Positions 20,790 through 32,607 of a stretch of 64,000 nt of DNA are shown here, piece by piece; positions within the stretch are counted from its first letter, which is position 1, and every line of letters begins with the position of its first letter. Origin of the DNA: Paralithodes platypus. Lineage: Eukaryota; Arthropoda; Malacostraca; Decapoda; Lithodidae. The position numbers were made by a program, and so were the translations under genes. The notes under the pieces were generated by a model. The model did no database searches and had not been told where the DNA came from. It worked only from the letters and a program-made list of their open reading frames with translations. The stretch spans positions 25,534,129 through 25,598,128 of the forward strand of contig CM064480.1 in the NCBI GenBank assembly GCA_032716605.1, given 5' to 3'.

Positions 20790-23700
20790 CCTTTTTTCCA
20801 CACCTCACATACACTACCCCTCGTGTCCTACACCTATACCTACATGATGACAAACATAAATACACCTTAAAGTTAATACACCCATGCTCTGTCCCTAAGT
20901 TTAGGATATTAATATCAACATACCCTAAAATACCTTGTCTTGCCAGACTAAGTTTCTGAATATCAATCGCCCCCATAAATCTATGTATTCAATCTTTAGG
21001 TTAAGTATTAATATCAACATACCCTAAAATACCTTGTCTTGCCAGACTAAGTTTCTGAAGACCAATCGCCCTCATAAATCTATGTATCCAATCCTTAGGT
21101 TAAGTATTAATATCAACATACCCTAAAATACCTTGTCTTGCCAGACTAAGTTTCTGAAGACCAATCGCCCCCATAAATCTATGTATTTAATCCTTAAGTT
21201 AATTATCTTTATCCGCCATTGTGTTCATCTTTTCCATTTACTCTTCCACAATTGTTATATGTCTTCCACTCACCTCCTTCGTATCCACAGTCCACACTAC
21301 TCCATTTTGCTTCGTGTCCTACACCTCTTACCCGCCAGACTCTACCTACATGATGATGAACAGGAATACACATTCATATTAAAACACCCATGCCTGTCCC
21401 TAGGTTGAGCCAATGCCAACCAATCAGACAGCCATAAATCTATGTATGTTCTTCCATCCGAGAAGTAGTATGTTAAAACCCCATGTCCTAATTAATAAGA
21501 AACTGAGATACCCACGGGTACACCAGTGATATAGAACCATTGCCCCCGTAATACCTAGACAGCCATGACTACAGATGTTAACCACCATGCTGTAACTCCA
21601 ATTCTTACCCCAACCAGAGATTGTATAGATAACCTTTGTTACCAGTATCTATCATAGTACCTCGAAACAATAACGAAGTACCCCTACGAACTGCCGCTTT
21701 TCTTTGGTCTATATTTCATAGAAAACGCAGTTCCCAGGGACAACTAGACATACAAAAACTCGTGCCAACTAATAGTGTCCATAACCCCTCGTCTTGACGA
21801 GTAATAATACACCATGTTTTTCCCTACTTTATCCACAGTCAAGCACACACCTACAGTTCACCTCCTTCTCCCCCCACAGCCCCACAGTCCACATGATTCT
21901 ATCTTTTCCAGACTCATATACCACCCCATAGTTGCATCCCCCAGTAGCATTTGGCTAACGTACTTTCACTCTCCTTTCAAACTCCAAAATCAACTGTAGC
22001 CTAATGCCACCCCCACGCCCGGAGACCTTAGGGTCACATTTCCATGTAGCCCCCTGAACTTCCCCCCCTCTCATTAACACCCCGCGCTCCTCGACTCTTG
22101 TCCGACCTAGCCTCTCTCTCATACCTCTTGAAGATCCTTGAATTGTCCGTTGCTAACGCTCTCCAACCTTTTATATATATACTCCTATCCAGCCTACCTT
22201 CCCTTAGTAGGCCGGAACAACATTAGAACTTTACTAACCCCTTGCATGCCATCTATTCCCTTACAACCCATTCACAACCCTGCACCCAATGGTCGTCGGT
22301 GCGAGGCTAGCCGCCTCGCCAGTAACTAACCTCTATTGCCATACTTCCAGATAAATGTGGCAGAGTTAGCAACCCCGTCTCCACCACACCCAGCAAACCA
22401 TACAATTAACAACCAACCGATTAAAACCAGCTAGCCAAGGCACCTTCGGTTTTGGTATTAAGGACACCCACATCTGTCTCATAAACAGAGGGTTATTACA
22501 AACGCTGGTGATATGGCAAGCCCCTAGCCACAGCCGCCGGACGACCATCCCAGAGAGAGGGCGCCCAGCTACCCCTTTTTACCCACCCGAGGAGGGAGAC
22601 CCCCACCCCTGCGGAAGTATACCTGACCCCTGTTTTGACTTCCGGGTCATTGCCAGGTAGCACAGGAATTCTTCCTATCAATGAACTAACCATGCATGTC
22701 TAACCCCCTTACTAACCTCTATTTACCCACAATAACCCATTCACCTTTCTTGCATACTCGGATAATCAAATTAGCACCTCAGCTATACCATAGAATGAAG
22801 ACTGAACAATATAAGAGACACCCCTATCACAGCTGTCCCAGTCCTCCCCGCAAAGTAGATCCAGTCTCCCTCCCCTCAATACTTCCAGTATAGCCAAAAT
22901 AGTACCTCTTACTAAGGCTCAGTTATATTAAAATATGAAGGCTTCCTATAGCCATGTGCCACAACAGTAATCACCACCTTACCTAGTCCCCATAGCTATT
23001 GAGAGCTCAAATAATTCCATATGACTCGAGATCCCTATGGCCTACAGGGTCCAAAAACCGAGCCTATAAACCCAGCTCCAGCCCCCAGTAAAATCAGTTG
23101 AAAGCTAGACACCAACCAGTGGCTAACCCCCCTGAAGTTAACCTCTAGCTCTGCCCTTGTATTGTTCCTGAGTTGTGAGATTCCAGAGCCGGCAGACTCC
23201 GTGGCAGAGATAAAATAGAAGCATCTGTCCACGTACAAGTATCTACGTGCACCTTATAACCTTCACACACACTAGTGGGTATATAAGCGTGTAGCCAGCA
23301 CCGATCGCCAAGAGATCCGACTTGAGAACTTCCTACATTTGGACCACCTGGACGGCCGAGGAACCAGTCGTTAGCCCCCAACATCACGGACGCAAGATAA
23401 CCAGGACCAGACCAACAAAATACTATCCAAGATTCACTTATTAGTACTAACGTGTTATAGTACTAATTCGAAATTCACTTATTAATCTTTCTACGAAGTG
23501 GCTATAACTTTGCCCAGTGTAATTCATATATATATAACCATTCCATTTGGGAAGTACTAAGCGTATCAGTGTTCATTAATTAACAGGCGACATTAACTCT
23601 CGTAATTACCTTTATCCAGATATTAAAACCCTAGTGATATCTAACGTTCGCCCACTGATTTGTGTTCTACGTATTTCTGCCATAAGAATATAAAACTTAG

Positions 23701-24160
23701 ATCAGTACCCCCCCTGAGGTTACTAGAATTCCTGTGTTCTACAACATACGTGTGTCTAATTCTAGCTGTGAACTACTACTTGTGCACCAGACCTGCCAGT
23801 GATAAATCTAATTAGTGAAATTGAATCCATAAGTAACATTGAGGTCTTCCAGTATATACACTTGCGAACCAAACCAGTGATCAGAAGAGTATACCTGAAC
23901 GTTGGAAGTGGGAGACTAGGCTCCATCCAGATCAACTAATGCTAGCGGTTCATTTCTATCATTTGTCTTGTACGAGTATTCCTATTTTCCTATGCTCCCT
24001 ATTCATCTACTTAAATAAACGTGATCGTGTGTCTTGTTACCGTGTGTTTATTTTGTGTTCTCTATTCCTTATACCTTGTATTGTGCATGCAGCCTTATAT
24101 ACCCAGTCAGTTAGAGCCCACATTACCCAAGTTAATCCTGTAGAAAAACAGGGCATAACA
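20626..24160 (+). repeat. 3' LTR of giant-LTR Gypsy
   Basis: The 3535-base copy is collinear with 9623-13177 and ends 'gggcataaca'. It carries the same 99-bp array, TATA/initiator pair (23533-23570) and AATAAA (24014). Short ORFs that recur in both LTRs recur because the LTRs are copies, not because they show independent coding constraint. Confidence 0.92.
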
Positions 24161-25140
24161 ATAGACCTAGTACATTGGATACAAGCCTAATCCACACCTA
24201 ATGCCTACAATGTGTCTGTAGTACAGTTGTGGACAGATGAAACAGATACAGCCTTGGTCTGTCCAGGACCTCAATAGAGGGCAGCACAATTAGTGCCCAT
24301 AAATGATCTGGTAACAATGATGGTGTGGGGGTAGTAGGTGAAGGTATGGGGTGTAGGGAGGGGGGGAGGAGGGTACAGGAGTGGGAGGGGTAACCAGCGG
24401 CGAGGTGGGACCAAGTGGGGGTGGAGGGAAGTGGGTGACCAAATACTTTACTGTGAAAGAATTATTATGTTTGTGTTTTGATCATTATGTGGTATTATGA
24501 TTGCAAAATATTGGATTGCTGGTATTAATGAAGGATATAATACTGCTAAAGTTGTAGCAAATTGATACAGAGACACCCTCCAATAAGAAACTGTGTGTTT
24601 CTACCTCGAGAATCATAGCTGGGGGAGGGGAGAAGGTATTATTATTATTATCATAAAGACTAGCACCAAGCCCATGAAAACTATGTGGCACTAAAACTCA
24701 TGATTAAAACGGCAGAGGTAAGCTAGGCGAATTCAAGAAAGATACAAAGCTATGGGAAAACGTTACAGAAAGGTAGAAGACGAGCACGAGACAGAACATG
24801 CATAAAGAGATCAAGATACAAAGTGGGGGGTGACAAACTATAGAGGGTAACCTAGCAGTAGTGCAGGATAGGGCTAGGTGGTGGTGGATTACAAAGAAAC
24901 CTGTGGCTGGAGTGTGAATTAGTTTATGAAGAACAATTAATTTAAACTTTGGTAATGGAATAATAAATAAGTTGTCTAACATCTCACTTACCCACCTTCG
25001 ATTTTGATAGTAATATAACGAATGTTCATGCATTAAATATTCAACTATGAAAAACATCTTCGCAGAACCTCATAATACCATAAGCCTTGATAAGATTAGG
25101 TAGAGGTGTGTGTAGCATTATAAACGCGCTATAGGCAACT
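24161..25140. other. non-coding flank of the Gypsy element
   Basis: A G-rich stretch lies at 24325-24440 and a short (att)n run near 24640. No gene, RNA or recognised element is seen. Confidence 0.4.
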
Positions 25141-25141
25141 T

Positions 25142-25218
<77 letters not shown>
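25141..25218. repeat. (CT)n microsatellite
   Basis: About 38 uninterrupted CT units. Confidence 0.97.
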
Positions 25219-25221
<3 letters not shown>

Positions 25222-25273
25222 GGAACATAAGCACAAACCGTTTGTCGGTTGTATATCTAATATACTTTGAAAC

Positions 25274-25274
<1 letters not shown>

Positions 25275-25316
<42 letters not shown>
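25275..25316. repeat. (AT)n microsatellite
   Basis: About 20 AT units end where the LINE fragment begins, so the LINE may have inserted into or near it. Confidence 0.95.
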
Positions 25317-26440
<1,124 letters not shown>

Positions 26441-26481
26441 GTATTACAGTAAATGAAGCAAGCTTTATCTACCTATTTATC

Positions 26482-27908
26482 TTTACTATATTCATTATGT
26501 TTTAGTCTGCAGTTTACTATATTCATTATGTTTTAGTCTGCAGTTTACTATATTCATTATGTTTTAGTCTGCAGTTTACTATATTCATTATGTTTTAGTC
26601 TGCAGTTTACTATATTCATTATGTTTTAGTCTGCAGTTTACTATATTCATTATGTTTTAGTCTGCAGTTTACTATATTCATTATGTTTTAGTCTGCAGTT
26701 TACTATATTCATTATGTTTTAGTCTGCAGTTTACTATATTCATTATGTTTTAGTCTGCAGTTTACTATATTCATTATGTTTTAGTCTGCAGTTTACTATA
26801 TTCATTATGTTTTAGTCTGCAGTTTACTATATTCATTATGTTTTAGTCTGCAGTTTACTATATTCATTATGTTTTAGTCTGCAGTTTACTATATTCATTA
26901 TGTTTTAGTCTGCAGTTTACTATATTCATTATGTTTTAGTCTGCAGTTTACTATATTCATTATGTTTTAGTCTGCAGTTTACTATATTCATTATGTTTTA
27001 GTCTGCAGTTTACTATATTCATTATGTTTTAGTCTGCAGTTTACTATATTCATTATGTTTTAGTCTGCAGTTTACTATATTCATTATGTTTTAGTCTGCA
27101 GTTTACTATATTCATTATGTTTTAGTCTGCAGTTTACTATATTCATTATGTTTTAGTCTGCAGTTTACTATATTCATTATGTTTTAGTCTGCAGTTTACT
27201 ATATTCATTATGTTTTAGTCTGCAGTTTACTATATTCATTATGTTTTAGTCTGCAGTTTACTATATTCATTATGTTTTAGTCTGCAGTTTACTATATTCA
27301 TTATGTTTTAGTCTGCAGTTTACTATATTCATTATGTTTTAGTCTGCAGTTTACTATATTCATTATGTTTTAGTCTGCAGTTTACTATATTCATTATGTT
27401 TTAGTCTGCAGTTTACTATATTCATTATGTTTTAGTCTGCAGTTTACTATATTCATTATGTTTTAGTCTGCAGTTTACTATATTCATTATGTTTTAGTCT
27501 GCAGTTTACTATATTCATTATGTTTTAGTCTGCAGTTTACTATATTCATTATGTTTTAGTCTGCAGTTTTACTATATTCATTATGTTTTAGTCTGCAGTT
27601 TACTATATTCATTATGTTTTAGTCTGCAGTTTACTATATTCATTATGTTTTAGTCTGCAGTTTACTATATTCATTATGTTTTAGTCTGCAGTTTACTATA
27701 TTCATTATGTTTTAGTCTGCAGTTTACTATATTCATTATGTTTTAGTCTGCAGTTTACTATATTCATTATGTTTTAGTCTGCAGTTTACTATATTCATTA
27801 TGTTTTAGTCTGCAGTTTACTATATTCATTATGTTTTAGTCTGCAGTTTACTATATTCATTATGTTTTAGTCTGCAGTTTACTATATTCATTATGTTTTA
27901 GTCTGCAG
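26482..27908. repeat. 31-bp satellite, 46 copies
   Basis: The unit begins tttactatattcattatgtt and ends agtctgcag; the period is 31. The array is 1427 bases, 46 units plus a single extra T near 27570. By eye every other unit is identical. Each unit contains a CTGCAG site. There are no spacers between copies and no coding potential. Confidence 0.96.
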
Positions 27909-28481
27909 TTTTACCGTTATAGCAAACTGGGTCGACCGTGATTATATTTAAGAACATAAGAACATAAGAAAATGGGAGTCTGCAGAAAGCCGATCGGCCC
28001 ACACAAGGCAGATCCCTTTCACACCCAACCTCAATTTCAAAGCCTAATTATAGGCCCAACTCACCAATACCCTGGGGACCGACCCCACAAAAACGTAACA
28101 AGATTACGGGGATCTACAGAGCGCCGATTGGCCCATAACCGGCAGATCCCCCCTCATACCCAACCCACCTCGTCCATATGCCTATCTAATTTTATCTTAA
28201 AGCTCCCTATCGTTCTCGATCCTACCATGTCACTCGGTAGCCTATTCCACCTATCTACAACTCTGTTACCAAACCAATATTTGTCTATATCTTTTCTGAA
28301 ACGAAATTTATCTAATTTGAAACCATTCGTTCGAGGTCTTTCGCTATCACTGAGCTTTAGTACATTTTTCATGTCCCCTTTATTAATCCCAATAACCCAC
28401 TTGAACACCTCTATCATATCCCCTCTAACTCTGCGTCTCTCTAACGAATGTAAGCCTAATTTCTTCAACCTTTCTTCATAC

Positions 28482-28827
28482 GTTGCATCCCTTGCATTAT
28501 TCTACAGATATTTTCACAGCAATTGTTCCGAGGAACTTGCTTCAATTGTGCCGCCTCTCCACATCTTTCCCCGTAGCCCTAGGGCAGCTGAGAGTGCCCA
28601 TGAATTTACACTTTCTCCTCCACAATGCAGGACTTCTGCTTATCAGAATTCATTTATCCCCAGAGCTACTACTCTTTGGAATTCACTTCCCTCGAATTGC
28701 TTTCCACAAACTTACAACCTACAAATGTTTAAATCCAGTTGTTACAAACATTTTATGAATGGAGGATGCCTTTAGGCACATGGACCTTTTTGTTTTATCT
28801 GTGTTTTTCCTTCCTCCGTTCATTGTC

Positions 28828-28866
<39 letters not shown>
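28482..28866 (+). mobile_element. Jockey/I-like LINE 3' end with poly(A)
   Basis: The coding part to TAG 28775 is the C-terminus of a non-LTR reverse transcriptase ('LALFYRYFHSNCSEELASIV', 'SFIPRATTLWNSLP'). It is followed by a short 3' UTR and a pure A run at 28830-28866. It is almost identical to 52861-53238, so both derive from one family. The copy is severely 5' truncated and inserted in the CR1 element in opposite orientation. Confidence 0.85.
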
Positions 28867-28867
<1 letters not shown>

Positions 28868-28881
28868 GGAAGATTTCTAAT

Positions 28882-28981
28882 AAATATGTGTGTGATAACC
28901 CGGGTTCGAATCCCGGTGGATCATATATACTTTAATTAATTTCATTGGGGGTGTGGTGGTGAGATTAATAAAACTAATATT
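28882..28981 (+). repeat. tRNA-derived repeat, partial copy
   Basis: It contains a perfect B-box (ggttcgaatcc) inside a perfect 5-bp T-arm and is nearly identical to 29199-29288, but lacks the A-box half. The body 'gggggtgtggtggtgagatt' is shared. Confidence 0.75.
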
Positions 28982-29162
28982 ATTAGCAGGTTTAGGGATA
29001 TTTCTTCGAGAGGCCGGTCTATATGATCTGTGCCCCATGAATATTCTTTCCTCTCACTTAAACAGTAGGCTACCATAGTGCGGTTGGGAATATGAACATG
29101 ATTAGATTAATATCCAGTATTCGAGAATGGATAATAAGTCGTAGGCGTGTGCATAAACCTTT

Positions 29163-29288
29163 AACCGTCCTGGTGGTGTAATGGTTAAGGTGGCAAAAAT
29201 ATGTGTGTGATAACCCGGGTTCGAATCCCGGTGGATCATATATACTTTAATTAATTTCATTGGGGGTGTGGTGGTGAGATTAATAAAA
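29163..29288 (+). mobile_element. tRNA-derived SINE
   Basis: It has a perfect A-box (tggtgtaatgg), a perfect B-box (ggttcgaatcc) and a fully paired T-arm (ccggg/cccgg). The acceptor arms do not pair (gtcctgg against tggatca), so it is a SINE head rather than a tRNA gene. A body of about 50 bases follows. Confidence 0.7.
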
Positions 29289-29789
29289 CTAATATTATGG
29301 ATAATTTTTGTCATTCTACGCTGTACTCTCTCCAATGAATATATGTCCATTCTGTAATAAGGACACCAAAATTGAACAGCATAAGGGGTCTCACTAATGA
29401 CAAATATAGTTTTAAGATAACATCAGCAGTTCTGTTACTCACACTCCTAGAGATGAACCCGAGAATCCTGTTTGCCTTGTTACGAACGCTTATACACTGT
29501 TTTCTAGGTTTCAAATCATTGCTAACAAACACACCTAGATTTTTCTCACAGTCTGAGTTTTCTAGTTCCATATTAGCTAGTTTATATTTAACATTTGTAT
29601 GCATCTTCCCTATCTTTAATACCTTGCATTTGTCAATGTTAAACTTCATCTGCCAATTTACTGACCATTCGTGTAAGGTATCTATATCCCTTTGGAGACA
29701 CTATATCTCTATCTGAATCAATTTTCCTCCCCATTTTGGTATCGTCTGCAAATTTACTTATCCTACTAGTTATACCTAAATCAAGGTCA

Positions 29790-31511
29790 TTTATTAGTGG
29801 CCCCTCCATCATTGACGAACATGCCTATTACATAAGGCATCCTCTTCAAACACTAATCCGCCGTAGTTTGAATCTACCGCGCAGAGCATTTAAAAACTGA
29901 GGAGCCTTCATCATGAGCGCACGCGACCTCACTCATGGCTTCAGTCATTATGAATTGGGTTCTCACTACGAAAAAACTTCGTAAAAAATAAAAACAAAAA
30001 GAAAATAAGAATAACTATCCAATAAGCTTTCCATCATATCGTGGATGTACTTGTGGATTTCTGACCAGACGCTGAATCAGGCGTCATTCCTCCCTCTTTG
30101 CTCTGCGCTCAGCCTGCCCGGACGTACCTTTCAGGCTCCGCTGGTTCCGCATTCGTTGCGTCCCTAGTGAGTTTTTTCTCATTTGTTTACTCTAGGATGT
30201 ATCGAGTAAGGTTAGGATAGGCGTAGCAGGAGTGTCCTGGGCTGGTTGCCCGCAGTGCAGTGTATTTTGGGTCGTGTGTATGGGGCATCTATTTCGGATG
30301 TACCCTCGTGGTCCTGTTGTGGACACGTGAACTTTTCACAGTTGTGTTAGTTGGTGATGCAGGCGGCTTTCATTACGCGTTAATTATTGCTGCCTTTTAT
30401 CCTTCTGATGAGGTAAGCTGTGTGTTTGCTGACGTTCCCAGCGTATTTTTCTTCACTTAGTGAAGTTTTTTCTGGGTCCGTGTCAGGCTTCCCGGGGTGG
30501 GAAGTTATCGCTACGGTGGTGTGTTGGCGGTGGTTCCTGTTGTGATATTCCAGTGTGTGTTTATATTTCAACTATTTTCATGCCGTCTACCTAGGCCTAG
30601 CCAGCCGCTCGTAGCTTTGCCACATGTCTAGTGTTATTATTTATTTTATAAATATGCCCTACTGTGTCATGTGTATCCGGGTTTTAGTTGTGTATTGGCT
30701 AATTCCTCGGACTATAATTGTTTCCTGGTTTAGTTGTGTATTGGCTAATTCCACGGATTATGTTGTGACCTTGGTTAGTCGTGCGTGTCTCTCCTCGTGT
30801 CGTATTGTTCAGATGGTGTCTGTTCAGGTGGGGTTTGCCTTCCGGCGGGTTTTTTCTCGGTTTCACCATGAAAAATCCTGACCGATGAGCAGTGTTGGGC
30901 CACACGTGGTTTTTAACTCTGGCTGGTTCCCCGGCGTGGGGAGGTGTCTGTGGCTCTCCAGGACTGCGTCTCTGTGGGTGCCTGGTTTCAGGCCTCCTTT
31001 AAATTCCCGGCGGGATGGCTGTACCCATCCTTATATATATATAGATATACATAAAAAACGACGTTCTTGAGAACACTCGTTTTTATAGGTTTTTTCTACC
31101 TGGTTTACGACAACCACATGGAAAACCTAGCTGTTGTTTAGGCGTTCCTCCCCGGCGATCTTTTACAAAGAAGTGGGGTCAGGAACTTGTGGGGTTAACT
31201 TTTAGACTTCTCACCCGGCGGGTGCACCTGAGCAGGGTGGGATAAACGACTTAGGTCTCATATAGTTAACCAATCCATTTGAGTGATACTCTGTGTATCG
31301 CTGCCTTTACTCTTACGGCAATTGAAGGTTCAGTGAGGTTTAACCAAATCGATTCCCACACCCGGCGGGTGCCCCTAAGTGGAGGAACTAAGGAATTTAT
31401 AAACAAATTCAATTTCGATTAACCTTAATTGGGTGATACTTTCAGTATCGCCGCCTTCTATTTTTACGACGATCGTTTGGGACAATTCGTTAAAAAATCA
31501 GATCTCGTATA
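29790..31511 (+). mobile_element. DIRS element copy A: left ITR and 5' leader
   Basis: It begins 'tttattagtggcccctcc' at the end of the CR1 fragment and continues through the ~300-base left inverted terminal repeat and the untranslated leader, collinear with 61345-63050. The leader includes two 13-base palindromes (31212 and 31359). It stops within 'gatctcgtata' at 31511, where the right end of element B begins. No ORF is present. Confidence 0.85.
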
Positions 31512-31861
31512 TTATAGGTTTGACTCCTGTAAGGAGATAAAGAAAACCTAATATTTAGTAGTGGCCCCGTAATCATTGACGAACATGCCTATTACATAAG
31601 GCATCCTCTTCAAACACTAATCCGCCGTAGTTTGAATCTACCGCGCAGAGCATTTAAAAACTGAGGAGCCTTCATCATGAGCGCACGCGACCTCACTCAT
31701 GGCTTCAGTCATTATGAATTGGGTTCTCACTACGAAAAAACTTCGTAAAAAATAAAAACAAAAAGAAAATAAGAATAACTATCCAATAAGCTTTCCATCA
31801 TATCGTGGATGTACTTGTGTGGATTTCTGACCAGACGCTGAATCAGGCGTCATTCCTCCTT
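31512..31861 (-). repeat. right inverted terminal repeat of DIRS copy B
   Basis: On the plus strand it reads ttataggtttgac.., a ~43-base terminal extension, then 'tagtagtggccccgtaatc' and about 300 bases matching the left ITR up to 'caggcgtcattcctcc'. Right ITRs in all copies read cccgtaatc where left ITRs read ccctccatc. A short hairpin, tacgaa..ttcgta, lies inside the ITR. Confidence 0.88.
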
Positions 31862-31934
31862 CACTGACATATCAAGTAAACCAAAATCCTTAATACATCA
31901 ACGAATGGGAAGGGGACGGTCGGGAGGGCCCCAG

Positions 31935-32041
31935 TCGTCAATGATTACGGGGCCACTACTAAATATTAGGTTTTCTTTATCTCCTTACAGGAGTCAAACC
32001 TATAATTTATTAGTGGCCCCTCCATCATTGACGAACATGCC
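31935..32041 (-). repeat. DIRS internal complementary region, copy B
   Basis: The 107 bases read on the plus strand as the reverse complement of the element's right end (31935-32005) joined directly to the left-end sequence (32006-32041, tttattagtggcccctcc..). It is therefore complementary to a circle junction of the two ends, as the DIRS replication model requires. Equivalent regions are at 47096-47202 and 57932-58038. Confidence 0.88.
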
Positions 32042-32607
32042 TGATATCTAAGACTGGAGGGGGACATTCGTAATCATAACTCTAGAAAAGCAGATAATAA
32101 AAACAACCACATAGTATTCTTACTTTTTGAAAAATGTATTTAATACGGCGTAGGCCGGAAATATACAAGAAAAAGGGGTTCAGGCAGGTGCGTGCTTCAA
32201 AGAAGCCTGCCCGACAAAAATGGGTAACCCTGAAGATTCTGAACACAGATCTGTAGTTACAAAAGGCACCCCACTCAACGAGTGGTGACAAAAATAATAA
32301 GTTATAAGTTTATATGTGCACATCATAAACCCCAAAATACATGTGGAGATCAATTGCCAATGAACTCCATTGAACTAATATTACATTGCTTTCGCAGCTA
32401 AAACTACTATAACAACACCGTTGTTTTGTACTAAACCTTGTACTAGCACAAATTCTCGCAGAGAAATTTTCATATCACATTTTAACCTTAAATTGTATCA
32501 CAGCTCTCATACTCCGGCGGGGTCTAGGGTGTCCTATGTCAACTGACTGCACCCCCCCCCCCCCCCCCCCCTTCCGTGAAAATAAACATAAGTGACTGCA
32601 GGGCCAC

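Larger units (their letters stand above)
9623..24160 (+). mobile_element. Ty3/Gypsy retrotransposon with ~3.5 kb LTRs
   Basis: Both LTRs begin TGCC and end AACA. A primer-binding site follows the 5' LTR, and a purine tract ends directly at the 3' LTR. Internal order is gag, protease, RT, RNase H, integrase, Pro/Ser/Thr-rich tail, extra ORF. RT-RNaseH before integrase places it in Ty3/Gypsy. Pol has four in-frame stops and at least two frameshifts, so it cannot act autonomously. The bases flanking the LTRs (..ataaaa and atagac..) give no clear target duplication. An LTR fragment at 60563-61344 and an older relic at 7740-8048 belong to the same family. Confidence 0.92.
27942..29789 (-). mobile_element. 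CR1-like LINE, 5'-truncated, with nested insertions
   Basis: Minus-strand coding starts near 29789 with the RT catalytic 'KFADDTK' and continues through 29649-29311 ('VKYKLANMELENSDCEKNLG', 'NKANRILGFISR') to 'LERVQRRMTKII' at about 29300. It is then cut by an insertion (28482-29288) and resumes at 28468-28154 with 'LKKLGLHSLERRRVRGDMI' and 'WFGNRVVDRWNRLP'. The 3' end carries two 'aagaacat' repeats (27951-27968 on the plus strand), a CR1-type tail. At the 5' side it is interrupted by the DIRS copy at 29790. Confidence 0.87.

Noticed and set aside
24161..24470. G-rich stretch as a quadruplex regulatory site
   Set aside because: G runs are irregular and no gene or promoter lies nearby.
26482..27908. 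Regular 31-bp repeats resembling a CRISPR array
   Set aside because: Repeats are contiguous with no spacers, there is no cas gene, and the context is eukaryotic transposons.
27972..28484. Plus-strand open frame leading into the Jockey-like LINE at 28487
   Set aside because: The first part is antisense to the CR1 reverse transcriptase; the frame continuity is accidental.
29163..29240. Functional tRNA gene
   Set aside because: A- and B-boxes and the T-arm are perfect, but the acceptor arms do not pair; it fits a SINE head.
31512..32005. A ~490-bp MITE with ~70-base terminal inverted repeats
   Set aside because: The same block adjoins the DIRS 3' region in copies B, D and E and is explained as the DIRS right ITR plus complementary region.
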